A DNA stretch of 64,000 nt from Nocardia sp. NBC_01730 (GTDB lineage Bacteria; Actinomycetota; Actinomycetes; Mycobacteriales; Mycobacteriaceae), in assembly GCF_035920445.1 (NCBI RefSeq), contig NZ_CP109162.1:7130001-7194000 (forward strand), in the 5' to 3' direction. The translations under genes were made by a program, and so were the position numbers. Positions 17,844-27,680 of this stretch are shown here, one piece after another (positions within the stretch are counted from its first letter, which is position 1; each line of letters starts with the position of its first letter). The notes under the pieces were generated by a model. That model saw only the letters and a program-made list of their open reading frames with translations. It was not told the DNA's origin and made no database searches.

Positions 17844-19306
17844 AGCCCGCGGACGAGCGAGTAGAGGTCGGCGACCCAGAATGCCAGCGGCAGCACGGCG
17901 GCGACGAATCCGTACTCGAGCAGTTCGACGGCACGGCGCATCGGCGGGGTGGCCGACTGATTCGGAACGATGATGCCGAGGATCAGCGCCGCGATCAGTG
18001 CCACCATGGCCGCGCCGAACACCGCGAGCGGCTGGTGCAGCGCGAAACCGGCCCCCACCAACATGATCAGCACAATCGACGACCCGCCCGCGGTGAGCAC
18101 CACGGCCTGCTCGGCACCCGCGTAGGTACGGCTGCGGAACATCAGCACCACCGCGCAGACCAGCGCGAGCGCCACGCCCGGCCAGTGGGGGTCCTCGGCC
18201 GTCGGGTCGGTGGCCGTCAGCGCGCCGATGGCGGTGACCAGCGTGGTCGCCGCGACCAAGCCCGCGAGGTACATGCGGGCACGTTCCGACTTCACCCGCA
18301 GTACATCCATGGTCGGCAGCGCCCGGTGGTCGTCCGGATCGTCCTCGCTCGGGTCGATCGGAGTGCCGGGCGAAGGGACCGGCGGCAGTGGCAGTTTCGC
18401 GAGCAGCATGGACACCCGCGGCGCCAGCGAGAGCCCGCCGAGCCCGAGTGCCGCCGCACCTGCGCCGATCACGCGCTCTGGCTGGTCGACGAGCAGGCCG
18501 ACCAGCGCGGCGGGCACCGCGTAGGTCGCGAGGGTGGCCGCGCCGATGAACAGGGCGAGGCCGACACCGGTGACGCGCCAGGCCAGGATCGCGGTCGCGC
18601 CCAGCACCACCGAGCCGAGCAGAATATGCGCCCAGCCGTAGTGGTCGGGCACGTAGAGCATGCCCGCGGTGAACGCGGCGGGCAGCGCGCAGCCGCCGAG
18701 CACCAGTGCGGTGGCGGTGTCGCCGTACATCCGGCTCAGTACCATCGCCGCGACCACGAGCAGGATCGCGACGACCAGCGCGACCGAGCCGCCCAGCGCG
18801 ATCGGCAGTGCGCCGGGAGACAGCAGCAAGCCGAGGCAGCCGACGGTCATGGTGATCGCCGCGAGCACCGAGCCGGTGATCCGCGCGATCTTCGGGGTCC
18901 AGCTGCGGTAGTGGTCGGTGTCGGCGATCGCGACGTTGTACATGATGTCGTCGAACAGCGGCGTCGGTGCCGTGTGCGAGGCGCTCTCCAGCATCAGCAG
19001 TTCGCCGTCGCGGACGCCGTGCTCACCCAGGCTGAGCGAGTTGGAGAACGGGGGATGGCCGATGCGGGCGAGCACCCATTCGGCGGGCTCGAAACGCTCA
19101 CCCTCGTTGTCGAAGTCGTTCGTCCTGCTGTGCTGGGCGACCATGTCGACGACGCTCGGAATCACCAGCGCGACCGGCACATCGACCGGGATCGCCATGT
19201 CGACCTGGGTGTGCTTGGCCAGAATCGTCACCCTGGCGAGGTCGGGCGCGCGGACGATACCGCGCGAGGTTTCTTCGTCGATGTGGTCAAGGCGCGCGTG
19301 CGTCAA
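17840..19306 (-). CDS. eccD: Type VII secretion integral membrane protein EccD
   Basis: The polytopic ESX channel subunit: an N-terminal ubiquitin-like cytosolic domain (about 10-100, ARVTILAKHTQVDMAIPVDV onward) and 11 predicted membrane segments in the remaining 380 residues. A TTG at 19306 preceded by GGGGGA is chosen; it gives 488 residues, within the family range. The frame is open for another 48 codons, but that stretch is unlike EccD and lies in the eccC promoter region. It is divergent from eccC and coupled to mycP. The start codon is the uncertain part. Confidence 0.9.
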   Translation of the reverse strand: MTHARLDHIDEETSRGIVRAPDLARVTILAKHTQVDMAIPVDVPVALVIPSVVDMVAQHSRTNDFDNEGERFEPAEWVLARIGHPPFSNSLSLGEHGVRDGELLMLESASHTAPTPLFDDIMYNVAIADTDHYRSWTPKIARITGSVLAAITMTVGCLGLLLSPGALPIALGGSVALVVAILLVVAAMVLSRMYGDTATALVLGGCALPAAFTAGMLYVPDHYGWAHILLGSVVLGATAILAWRVTGVGLALFIGAATLATYAVPAALVGLLVDQPERVIGAGAAALGLGGLSLAPRVSMLLAKLPLPPVPSPGTPIDPSEDDPDDHRALPTMDVLRVKSERARMYLAGLVAATTLVTAIGALTATDPTAEDPHWPGVALALVCAVVLMFRSRTYAGAEQAVVLTAGGSSIVLIMLVGAGFALHQPLAVFGAAMVALIAALILGIIVPNQSATPPMRRAVELLEYGFVAAVLPLAFWVADLYSLVRGL

Positions 19307-19477
19307 GCTTCCCCCAACTCGGTCTTCTACCTCGTGATTCCGCGAACTCGTCGGCCGTGGGCGAGCTTGCGCACCCACGGTTCGGGCAGCAGAATGCTGG
19401 TCGAACTCTACGACATGTCGGCTGTGACCTCTACACTGAGCCCGAATCACAGCTTGCCTAAGGGGGATTCATCGTCG

Positions 19478-22400
19478 ATGAGCACTGTCCGCTTCCAGCG
19501 CCGTGCGCGCCGCGAGATGCCGCGTTTGCCCGGTGGCGAGGTCACGCTGCAGCCGCCGCCCGAAATCCCCCGGGTGACACCGGGAAACCTGGTGATGAAG
19601 CTGATGCCGGTCGTGATGGTGATCGGCATGGTCGGCATGATGGCCCTGATGTTCACCCAGGGCGGCGGCATCGCGTCGAACCCGATGGGCATGATGTTCC
19701 CGGTCATGATGCTGTTCTCCATGGTCACCATGTTCGCGGGCCAGGGCGGGGGTAAGGGGCAGAAGGCCGCGGAGGCCAACGAGGACCGCAAGGACTACCT
19801 GCGTTATCTCGACCAGGTCCGCAGGGACGTCGACGAGACCGCGCGGCAGCAGCGCGCGTCGGTCGAATGGAGCCATTCCGAACCGGGATTGATCTGGATG
19901 CTCGCGGGCACCAGCCGTATGTGGGAGCGCCGCGCGGGCGACAAGGATTTCTGCCACGCCCGCATCGGTATCGGTGGTCAGCGCCTGGCCACCCGGCTGG
20001 TCGCGCCGGAGACCGGCCCGGTCGAAGAGCTCGAGCCGATCGCAGCGGTCTCACTGCGCCGCTTCGTGCGCGCCCACTCGACAGTGCCCGACCTGCCGAC
20101 CGCGATCGCGGTCAAGGGCTTCGCCACCATCGCGCTGGACGGCGACCGCGGCGAGGCGCGGGACATGACCCGAGCGATGTTGGTGCAGCTGTGCATGTTC
20201 CAGGCACCGGACCAAGTGCTCGTCGCCGTCGTCTGCGGAGCGGACACCGCGCGGGAGTGGGAGTGGACCAAGTGGCTCCCGCACACCCAGCATCCGGACG
20301 CACAGGACGGCATCGGCACCCAGCGCATGTTCTACGGCTCGATCCGGGAAGCCATGGCTGGCCTGCATCCATTGCTCGGCAATCGGGTTCGGTACTCCAG
20401 GAACCAGCCCGCCAATGCGAACATGGTGCACATCGCGATCGTCGTCGACGGGGGTCTGCTCGAGGCCGAGGACGATCAGCTGCGCGAATCCGGCTACGAG
20501 GGCGTCACGATCATCGATCTCTGTGGCTACGCGCCGCGCCTCGCGGTGTCCCGCGGCATCAAGATGATCGTGGAGAACGGCGAGTGCGTCGGCCGCGGCG
20601 CGACCGGCAATCAGGAACGCTTCGCGCTCATCGACCGGATCAGCCCGCAGCAGGCCCAGCAGGTGGCGCGCAGACTCGCGCCATATCGCGCGGCGACCCA
20701 GCGCAGCAGTGACATGGAAACCGATGACTCCGAGGTGATCTCGACCTGGAGCCAGCTGGTGGGCCTCGGCGACATCGGCGCGTTCAACCCGGAGCACGCC
20801 TGGCGTCCGCGTTACGGCCGGGAACGCCTACGCGTTCCGTTCGGCGTCGGTGCCGACGGCCTTCCGGTCGAATTGGACATCAAGGAGGCCGCCGAGAACG
20901 GCATGGGCCCGCACGGATTGTGCATCGGCGCCACCGGTTCCGGTAAGTCGGAGTTTCTGCGCACCCTTGTGCTCAGCCTGCTCGCCACCCACTCGCCGGA
21001 CCAGCTGAACCTGGTGCTCGTCGACTTCAAGGGCGGTGCGACCTTCCTCGGTCTCGACGGTGTGCCGCACGTCGCCGCCGTCATCACCAACTTGGAGGAG
21101 GAAGCCGACCTCGTCGACCGCATGAAGGATGCCCTGGAGGGCGAGATGAACCGCCGCCAGGGGGTGCTGCGCGCGGCGGGCAACTTCGCGAACGTCTCCG
21201 AGTATGAGAAGGCGCGCGCCGCGGGCGCAGACCTCGACCCGCTGCCCGCCCTGTTCGTCGTGCTCGACGAGTTCTCCGAACTGCTCACCCAACACCCGGA
21301 TTTCGCGGAGCTGTTCGTCATGATCGGCCGCCTCGGCCGCTCACTGCACGTGCATCTGCTGCTCGCCTCGCAGCGCCTGGAGGAAGGCAAGCTCAAGGGC
21401 CTGGAGAGCCACCTGTCCTATCGGATCGGTCTGAAGACGTTCTCCGCCAACGAATCCCGCCAGGTCCTCGGCGTGCCCGATGCCTACAACCTGCCGAACC
21501 ACCCCGGCGGCGGCTATCTGAAGGCGGACTCGGGCGAGATCCAGCGCTTCCAGGCCTCCTATGTCTCCGGCCCGTACGTCGGCGGCGGCTCGCCGCGCGA
21601 CATCACCATCGCCACCCAGTCCGGCGAAATCGACATCAAGGCACGGCCGTTCACCGCGACACAGGTCGGCTTCCGCGCCGCGGACCGCGTTCCGCTGCCA
21701 CCCGAGCCGAGTCTGGAACCCCAGCACGACGAGGACGGCGAGCAGCTGTCCAACGTGAACATGCTGGTCTCCCGGATCCGCGGGCACGGCCGCCCGGCCC
21801 ACGAGATCTGGCTGCCGCCGCTGGACGAGGCCCCCACGCTCGACCAGCTCATCCCTCGCTCCATACTCACCGGCGAGCACTCGGCGGTGGCCACCCTGCG
21901 CGCCCCGATCGGCATCGTCGACCGCCCCTACGACCAGCGCCGCGACCCGATGGTCGTCGACCTGTCCGGCGCCCGCGGCAACGTCGCCGTCGTCGGCGGT
22001 CCGCAGTCCGGCAAGTCGACCGCGCTGCGCTCCCTGATCATGGCGATGTCGTTGACGCACACCGCCGAACAGGTGCAGTTCTACTGTCTGGACTTCGGTG
22101 GCGGCACGCTCGCCAGCCTGCTCGGATTGCCGCACGTCGGCTCGGTCGCGAGCCGGTTGGACGAGGATCAGGTCCGGCGCACCATCGCCGAGATGATGAC
22201 TATCGTTCGGCAGCGCGAGGCGCGGTTCCGCCATCTCGGCATCGAGTCGATGACGGAGTTCCGCCGTCTGCGTTCGATGGATCCGGCTGGCAGCCCGGCC
22301 GCGGCCGGCGCGCACGAAGATCCGTTCGGCGACGTATTCCTGGTGATCGACGGCTTCGGTTCGATCCGCCAGGACTTCGAGATGCTCGAGCAGACCATCA

Positions 22401-23509
22401 TGAACCTCGCGGTGCAGGGCCTGTCCTACGGTGTGCACGTGGTCATCGCCCTCGCCAGGTGGGCCGAGGCGCGCCCGGCGCTCAAGGACCAGATCGGCAC
22501 CAGAATCGAACTGCGCCTGGGCGATCCGATGGATTCCGATTTGGGCCGCAAGTTCGCCTCGCTGGTCCCGCAGGGCCGACCAGGCCGCGGTATGACGCCG
22601 GAGTGCCTGCACATGCTGACCAGCCTGCCGCGCATCGACGGCAGCGCGAACCCCGACAACCTGGGTCAAGCGGTCGGCGAGACGGTCGCCGCAATCGCCA
22701 GGCTGACGCCGGGCCGTCCGGCGCCGCAGGTCCGCATGCTGCCCGAGCAGCTCCCGCGGGAGCAGTTGCTGTTACTGGCGGGGGACTGGCCGTCGCAGGT
22801 CGACCCGAACACCAAGTGCACGCGAATCCCGTTCGGCATCAACGAGTCCGAGCTGGCGCCGGTCCACATCGATTTCGCCGAGAGCCCGCACTTCATCATC
22901 ATCGGCGACACCGAATCGGGTAAGACGACGCTGCTGAGTTCGCTGATCGAGGGCATCGCCGCGTCGAACACCCCGGATCAGGCGCGCTTCATCCTCGGCG
23001 ACTACCGGCGCTCCATGCTCGGTCTGGTCCCCGAGGGCTACCTCGCGGGCTACGGCTCGACGGCGCCGCAGTTCACTCAGAACATGAATGATCTGGCCGC
23101 CTACGTCAGCAAGCGCACCCCGGGCCCGGACGTCACACCCCAACAGTTGCGGGAACGATCCTGGTGGACCGGCCCGGAACTGTATGTCATCGTCGACGAC
23201 TACGACCTGGTGTCCACCTCGGCGGGTAACCCGGTGCAGGCGCTGGTGGAACACCTGCCGCACGCCCGTGACCTTGGATTCCACCTGGTCATCGCCCGCC
23301 GCTCGGGTGGAGCGAGCAGGGCGATGTACGAGGCTACGTTGGCCAGGATGAAAGACCTCGGCTCGGCGGGTCTGATTATGAGCTGTAGCCGCGACGAGGG
23401 TGTGCTCATGGGCAGTACGCGGCCGAGCCTCATGCCGCCGGGGCGTGGCACCCTCATCACGCGCAACGGTGAGGGATTGGTGCAGTCGGCCTGGATGCCG
23501 TTGCCCTGA
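19478..23509 (+). CDS. eccC: Type VII secretion ATPase EccC (FtsK/SpoIIIE family)
   Basis: The ESX motor and substrate receptor, 1343 residues as a single fused chain. Two N-terminal membrane helices (PVVMVIGMVGMMALMF and FPVMMLFSMVTMFA) are followed by three P-loop domains, with Walker A motifs at about 484 (GATGSGKS), 841 (GPQSGKST) and 1143 (GDTESGKT). Domain 1 retains VLDEFSELL as Walker B and is the likely active ATPase; domains 2 and 3 normally bind WXG100 substrates. The ATG at 19478 has GGGGGA ten nt upstream and the protein opens with the STVRFQRRARR motif. The stop overlaps the start of the next gene by one base. Confidence 0.95.
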   Translation: MSTVRFQRRARREMPRLPGGEVTLQPPPEIPRVTPGNLVMKLMPVVMVIGMVGMMALMFTQGGGIASNPMGMMFPVMMLFSMVTMFAGQGGGKGQKAAEANEDRKDYLRYLDQVRRDVDETARQQRASVEWSHSEPGLIWMLAGTSRMWERRAGDKDFCHARIGIGGQRLATRLVAPETGPVEELEPIAAVSLRRFVRAHSTVPDLPTAIAVKGFATIALDGDRGEARDMTRAMLVQLCMFQAPDQVLVAVVCGADTAREWEWTKWLPHTQHPDAQDGIGTQRMFYGSIREAMAGLHPLLGNRVRYSRNQPANANMVHIAIVVDGGLLEAEDDQLRESGYEGVTIIDLCGYAPRLAVSRGIKMIVENGECVGRGATGNQERFALIDRISPQQAQQVARRLAPYRAATQRSSDMETDDSEVISTWSQLVGLGDIGAFNPEHAWRPRYGRERLRVPFGVGADGLPVELDIKEAAENGMGPHGLCIGATGSGKSEFLRTLVLSLLATHSPDQLNLVLVDFKGGATFLGLDGVPHVAAVITNLEEEADLVDRMKDALEGEMNRRQGVLRAAGNFANVSEYEKARAAGADLDPLPALFVVLDEFSELLTQHPDFAELFVMIGRLGRSLHVHLLLASQRLEEGKLKGLESHLSYRIGLKTFSANESRQVLGVPDAYNLPNHPGGGYLKADSGEIQRFQASYVSGPYVGGGSPRDITIATQSGEIDIKARPFTATQVGFRAADRVPLPPEPSLEPQHDEDGEQLSNVNMLVSRIRGHGRPAHEIWLPPLDEAPTLDQLIPRSILTGEHSAVATLRAPIGIVDRPYDQRRDPMVVDLSGARGNVAVVGGPQSGKSTALRSLIMAMSLTHTAEQVQFYCLDFGGGTLASLLGLPHVGSVASRLDEDQVRRTIAEMMTIVRQREARFRHLGIESMTEFRRLRSMDPAGSPAAAGAHEDPFGDVFLVIDGFGSIRQDFEMLEQTIMNLAVQGLSYGVHVVIALARWAEARPALKDQIGTRIELRLGDPMDSDLGRKFASLVPQGRPGRGMTPECLHMLTSLPRIDGSANPDNLGQAVGETVAAIARLTPGRPAPQVRMLPEQLPREQLLLLAGDWPSQVDPNTKCTRIPFGINESELAPVHIDFAESPHFIIIGDTESGKTTLLSSLIEGIAASNTPDQARFILGDYRRSMLGLVPEGYLAGYGSTAPQFTQNMNDLAAYVSKRTPGPDVTPQQLRERSWWTGPELYVIVDDYDLVSTSAGNPVQALVEHLPHARDLGFHLVIARRSGGASRAMYEATLARMKDLGSAGLIMSCSRDEGVLMGSTRPSLMPPGRGTLITRNGEGLVQSAWMPLP

Positions 23510-24948
23510 TGTCCACCGTGGAGCTGGTGGTCACGGAGGCACGTGTCTGGGCACGTGGCGCGACCACACATTGGGACGTACCGCCCTCGATCGTCCTGAG
23601 CAGCAACGGGTTCGACCTGATCGTCGGTCAACCGCTGACACCGCCCACTGCGGTGAGTTCGGCTGTTCAGTTCATCCCGGCGGACGTGATCGCGCTGACG
23701 CCGCGTGCACCGTCGGTGGTCGACGGGTTGAGCGCTGTCTTCGCCGCTGTGTTCGAGAACCTCGGCACAGCGGGGCCCTGCGAGCGAATCATCCTCATCT
23801 GCCCGACCGATTGGGGTTCGCCGCGCCGCTCGGTACTCGACCAGGCGGCACGGGGATTCGCGGCCGATGTTGCGTTCGAGGACATGGCGGTGCGGTCGGT
23901 CGTGGTCGACGAAGGCACCAGCCACAGCAGCCGTACTCTGGTCCTGGAGTTCGGCACGCTGACCACAACGGCGTCCGCGGTGATCCGCGACCACCACGGT
24001 GTCCACATCGAATCCTGCGAGCACGAGCCAACTCTCGTTCTCGCTGAGATCGCCGCGGAATCGCGCGCGTTCGACGACCTGTGCGCGCTGATCGACCGCC
24101 TGCTCGGTGGCCGGCCCGTCGATCTCGCTCAGGTCGTCGGCGTATCCGATCCGGTGCTGCTCGAACTGCTCGGCGCAGCCGTCCAACAAGCCTCCGGCAC
24201 CGCGGTCGAAGTGCGCGCTGTAGCAGGCCCCGACTTGATCCGTAGTCGTCGGCCGGAACCGGTCTACCCGCAAGATGCCGCACCAACCCGGACACAGACC
24301 GAATGGATGCGGCCGCTGCGCGATCGTGCTGCCGCGCAGCGGCCGAGCCACCACCGGACCGCGGGTTACGTCGCCGCTGTCGCTGTAGTCGCTGTCGCCG
24401 TATTCGCCGGTGTCATCCTGCTGGGCCGCTCGAGCGACACGGCCACCACGGCGGGGGTGCCGATGACCTCCGCCGTGGTGGAGCCGACTGACCTCACTCC
24501 GCCGTCGGTTCCTACCGCTTCCGCTCCGGAAGCGGTCGGTCGCATCAGCTTTCAGCTCCCCGAAGGATGGCGTATTGTCTCCGCGCCCGGCGACGGAAAG
24601 TCGCGCATCGATCTCACCCCGGAGGACGGCTCCCGGCATCGAATGACCGTCGTGCAGACAGCCCTGGTCGCAGGCTCCGGCTATGAACAGGTCGCGGCCA
24701 ACCTCGAAGCTCAGGTGGCGCAACGCCCGAACGGTGCGCTGAGCGATGTGAAGCGAGAGGTGGTCTTCGGCGGACGTTCCGGACTCGCGTACACCGAGCG
24801 TCCCCTGGACGGATCAACGGTTCGCTGGCACGTGTTGCTGGAGCATGGGATACAGGTCAGCGTGGGGTGTCAGTATGTCGGTGAGAGCGGGCCGGAACTA
24901 TCGAATACCTGCGAGAGATTCGGTAGCTCTGTTCATGTGATCGAGTGA
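23509..24948 (+). CDS. Type VII secretion-associated protein, Rv3446c family
   Basis: 479-residue protein with an Hsp70/actin-like N-terminal half (about 1-250), a basic/Pro stretch, one membrane segment (about 289-309) and a C-terminal extracytoplasmic domain (about 345-479; ISFQLPEGWRI to the end) as in the TIGR03931 Rv3446c family. In M. tuberculosis the orthologue follows eccC4, exactly as here with a one-base overlap. Two cysteines in the C-terminal domain probably form a disulfide. Function in ESX-4 is not established. A strong hairpin follows the gene. Confidence 0.85.
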   Translation: MSTVELVVTEARVWARGATTHWDVPPSIVLSSNGFDLIVGQPLTPPTAVSSAVQFIPADVIALTPRAPSVVDGLSAVFAAVFENLGTAGPCERIILICPTDWGSPRRSVLDQAARGFAADVAFEDMAVRSVVVDEGTSHSSRTLVLEFGTLTTTASAVIRDHHGVHIESCEHEPTLVLAEIAAESRAFDDLCALIDRLLGGRPVDLAQVVGVSDPVLLELLGAAVQQASGTAVEVRAVAGPDLIRSRRPEPVYPQDAAPTRTQTEWMRPLRDRAAAQRPSHHRTAGYVAAVAVVAVAVFAGVILLGRSSDTATTAGVPMTSAVVEPTDLTPPSVPTASAPEAVGRISFQLPEGWRIVSAPGDGKSRIDLTPEDGSRHRMTVVQTALVAGSGYEQVAANLEAQVAQRPNGALSDVKREVVFGGRSGLAYTERPLDGSTVRWHVLLEHGIQVSVGCQYVGESGPELSNTCERFGSSVHVIE

Positions 24949-25002
24949 ATCCGCGATTACGAGCCAGCCGTAGTCGGCTCGAAGTGCGTGATCTACACAA
25001 AG

Positions 25003-25040
25003 ATTCGTGCCCCCGGCAACAATCTGCCGGGGGCACGAAT
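25003..25040. terminator. Strong bidirectional hairpin terminator
   Basis: A perfect 16-bp stem (ATTCGTGCCCCCGGCA and its complement) with a 6-nt loop. It lies between the Rv3446c-like gene and the convergent WXG100 gene, so it can end transcription from both sides. Confidence 0.85.
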
Positions 25041-25056
25041 CGGTTCGAGGCGATGC

Positions 25057-25353
25057 TCAGAACAGGCCGGCGAGGGCGGTGTCCGTGCTCTGCAGCTCGG
25101 AGTTGCCCGAGCTGACCAGCTTCGCGGCACCGTGCAGGGTCTGGTTCAGCTGCTCGACATGGCCGTTCCACGACCGCTGCAGCTCGGCGAACGCTTCGTT
25201 CGCGTCACCCTTCCAGTTGGTCGTCACGAACTCTTCGACCTTCTTGTGAAAGGCCTCCAGCTCGTTCCTGATCCCTTCGGCTCGGGCGATGATCGCCCGA
25301 GCTCCGTCCTCAACGCCCGAGAAATTAGCGGATATGGGCTTTCCAGCTGCCAT
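25057..25353 (-). CDS. WXG100-family protein (EsxA/EsxB-like), second of a pair
   Basis: 98-residue helical-hairpin protein; the turn carries the W-x-G motif (TTNWKGDANEAF, about residues 46-48). Helices flank it and the C-terminus ends with LAGLF. It should form a heterodimer with the product of the gene just upstream and be exported by an ESX system, the ESX-4 machinery here being the obvious candidate. AAGGAG precedes the ATG. The usual esxT/esxU position in M. tuberculosis ESX-4 is also after the Rv3446c gene, but there on the eccC strand; here the pair is inverted and transcribed with the kinase genes. Confidence 0.9.
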   Translation of the reverse strand: MAAGKPISANFSGVEDGARAIIARAEGIRNELEAFHKKVEEFVTTNWKGDANEAFAELQRSWNGHVEQLNQTLHGAAKLVSSGNSELQSTDTALAGLF

Positions 25354-25383
25354 TGTTCAGGCTCCTTTGCTACGTGATTCTGG

Positions 25384-25713
25384 TTAGACCGGAGGAAGTT
25401 CCAGGCTGGAGACCTGAGCCTGCACCTGCTGGGCGAAGTCGGTGTCCTGGTCCTCGTACGTCGATCCGGCCTTGATGAGCTTCTCCGACGTCTCCATCAG
25501 CTTGTCGTTGAGCTTGTCCGCCTGGAAGTAGTAACGCTCCATAAAAGCGTTGAACGCGTCGCGCGCCTGGCCCTGCCAGTTGGCGCCGTTCGTCACGTTG
25601 TCCTCATCCGTCTTCAGCTGTCGGATGGCGAGCATCAGGTTGTTGTGCTGCTCCTGAAACTCTTTCGCCTTCTGCCCGATGAGTGCATTATCCGCTGAGA
25701 GAGACCCTGCCAT
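25384..25713 (-). CDS. WXG100-family protein with YxxxD export signal, first of a pair
   Basis: 109-residue WXG100 protein: W-x-G in GANWQGQARDAF at the hairpin turn and a Y-x-x-x-D sequence (YEDQD) shortly after the second helix, the general type VII secretion signal. It is therefore the signal-bearing partner (CFP-10-like role). AGGAGGA lies just upstream of the ATG and 30 nt separate it from the second pair member. The 431-bp region before it probably contains its own promoter. Confidence 0.92.
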   Translation of the reverse strand: MAGSLSADNALIGQKAKEFQEQHNNLMLAIRQLKTDEDNVTNGANWQGQARDAFNAFMERYYFQADKLNDKLMETSEKLIKAGSTYEDQDTDFAQQVQAQVSSLELPPV

Positions 25714-26144
25714 GGTGGCTCCTCCTGTTTCGGTTGATGGTCAACGTCGCAAGTGCCAGCTGACCTCTTCATGTAGTTGGACGCGGCTGCCGCTCGACCG
25801 GTTCCACCCGGTTCACCGGAATCGGCGGATTTGCATCGAAACGCGCCTCCCAAGTGGGCGACTGGCTACGCCGAGGTGCGGAAGGCCTGGATGAGATCCC
25901 CCCGGACGTCCGACCGCAGGTGCCGTCGCGTCTGTCTAGTCGCTGCCAGCGCGCTGCTCCCCTCCTTCCCCCTGCTCGCTACCACCTGAACCGGCGAGTG
26001 GGCTGGCTGCGCAACACCCTACCGAACGGCGTGCCGTCGCGCTAGCAGCGAACGCCGAATGCCAAGGTCGGCAACGGAGCTCGCGCGCGAACGGGTATAC
26101 GAGCCGCGGTCCGAATCATCCGGTCCGGTGTACCGAGCCGGAGG
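25714..26144. other. 431-bp leader/intergenic region, no gene
   Basis: Between the kinase stop codon and the first WXG100 start, both on the minus strand. Only the AGGAGGA ribosome site next to 25713 is assignable. Short open frames on the plus strand lack start signals and family resemblance. The length suggests an independent, possibly regulated promoter for the WXG100 pair. Confidence 0.5.
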
Positions 26145-27680
26145 CTATTTGACGATCTTCGCGATGGTGGGAACCATCTTGTCCACCAGCGCATCCACGG
26201 ACTGGCCGGTCCACACCTGGAATGCCTGCACAGCCGAAGGGTCGTCGACGACGACGATCTTCGCCGAGCTGGAGAGGATGCCATTCGGGAGACCGCGCAG
26301 TCCGCCGTTTCCGGCCTGGCTGTCCGATCTGAGTACGATCACCACTTCGGAATCGATATCGGTCGTATAGCTGTTCGCCGACATCGCCCGTGGTGATTTC
26401 TCGTCACCGACCGCCTTGTACTTGGTGCTGTATCGAAAGCCGATATCCTGCAGGAATTTCGACTGATCACTCGGCGTCAGCACGGCGGACAGGGTGGAAT
26501 TACCGAAATTGAATGCGGTGATCGTCTTTCCGTCGAATTCCGGATGATTGTCGCGCACCTGGGCCAGGCTGCTTCCCGAGCCGGGAGAGTTCGCCCCACC
26601 CCTGGTGAGGAAGAACGTGCCCGCGGCGATCGACACTGCTATGACGACGGCGATGATCGCGGGTACGAGAACGCGTCTGGCGGCGGAACGCTCGCTGCCG
26701 CTTCGGATCGTCTCGATCAACCGCTGATCGGTGTTCTCGCGAGGCGGCCCATACCCGGCGATCGCGGTGCGGGGGTCGGTCATCGGTGCCCGCGGGTCCG
26801 TCGAATAGGTGGTCTCGGGAGCGCGAAACTGCGGGGCGCCGTACAACGCCGCCTCGGCCGCCTGGATGAATTCACGGCAGGTGCTGTACCGGTGAACAGG
26901 GTCCTTCGCCATCACCTTCTCGATCACACCGTCGAGCGCCGCGGGCAAGTCCGGACGGACAGCGCTCAACTTCGGTGGTGGTTCGTGTAGATGGCCCATC
27001 ATCACTACGGCGGGCATGGTCGAGGGGTAGGGGTTCTGGCCGGTGAGCAGTTTGAAGAACGAACAGCCCAGACTGTAGATGTCGGCCCGCGGGTCGAGGC
27101 TGCTTCCGACCAACTGCTCGGGGGGAGCATAGGCCACCGTCGCCATGAAATTGCCTGTGGCCGTGAGATCTTGGCCGTCCTCCGAGGATTTGGCAACGCC
27201 GAAGTCGGTCAGCAGCACCCGTTCCTCGTCGTCTCCGTCGGCAGTGGAGAGCAGGAAGTTGGCAGGCTTGACGTCGCGGTGCAGCAGCCCGCGCCGATGG
27301 GCGTAGTCCAGGCCCTTGCCCACCTCCGAGACGGTGCGCAGTGCTCGCTTCGGAGTCATGACCGACCGCCCCTTCCTCGCCTCCTCCGCGGCGTCCGTGC
27401 CGTCGACGTACTGCATGGCGATCCACAGCAGGCCGGCTTCTTCGCCGCGGTTGTACACGGCGACGATGTTCGGATGGTCGAGGCCTGCCGCAAGGTTGGC
27501 CTCGCGCTCGAACCGCGCGCGAAACTCGTCGTCGGTGGACAGGTCCGCGCTGAGAACCTTCAGAGCATCCCGGCGGGGCAGGATCGGATTCTGCGCCAGG
27601 TAGACGGTTCCCATGCCGCCGCTGCCGAGGACCTGAAGTACCCGGTATCCGCCGATAACTGCGCCGGGCCGCAACGCCAT
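26145..27680 (-). CDS. Transmembrane Ser/Thr protein kinase (Pkn family)
   Basis: Hanks-type kinase of 511 residues. Kinase domain (about 12-275): glycine loop GSGGMG at 19-24, Lys41, catalytic loop HRDVKPAN with Asp136, DFG at 159-161, APPEQ activation-segment end. A Pro/Thr-rich juxtamembrane stretch (280-335) contains several Thr residues likely to be autophosphorylated. One membrane helix (about 337-358) leads to an extracytoplasmic domain of about 150 residues without PASTA repeats. ATG at 27680 has AGGAGG upstream. It lies downstream of four lipoprotein genes on the same strand and near two FHA-domain proteins, its likely readers. Confidence 0.92.
   Translation of the reverse strand: MALRPGAVIGGYRVLQVLGSGGMGTVYLAQNPILPRRDALKVLSADLSTDDEFRARFEREANLAAGLDHPNIVAVYNRGEEAGLLWIAMQYVDGTDAAEEARKGRSVMTPKRALRTVSEVGKGLDYAHRRGLLHRDVKPANFLLSTADGDDEERVLLTDFGVAKSSEDGQDLTATGNFMATVAYAPPEQLVGSSLDPRADIYSLGCSFFKLLTGQNPYPSTMPAVVMMGHLHEPPPKLSAVRPDLPAALDGVIEKVMAKDPVHRYSTCREFIQAAEAALYGAPQFRAPETTYSTDPRAPMTDPRTAIAGYGPPRENTDQRLIETIRSGSERSAARRVLVPAIIAVVIAVSIAAGTFFLTRGGANSPGSGSSLAQVRDNHPEFDGKTITAFNFGNSTLSAVLTPSDQSKFLQDIGFRYSTKYKAVGDEKSPRAMSANSYTTDIDSEVVIVLRSDSQAGNGGLRGLPNGILSSSAKIVVVDDPSAVQAFQVWTGQSVDALVDKMVPTIAKIVK

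Noticed and set aside
17798-19477. Open frame continuing 560 codons upstream of eccC in the same frame
   Set aside because: It is antisense to eccD, has the Arg/Gly/His-rich composition of a shadow frame and lacks EccC sequence; the EccC N-terminus begins at 19478.
25777-26045. Short plus-strand frames in the WXG100 leader
   Set aside because: Composition is not convincing, no ribosome sites, opposite to the transcribed strand.
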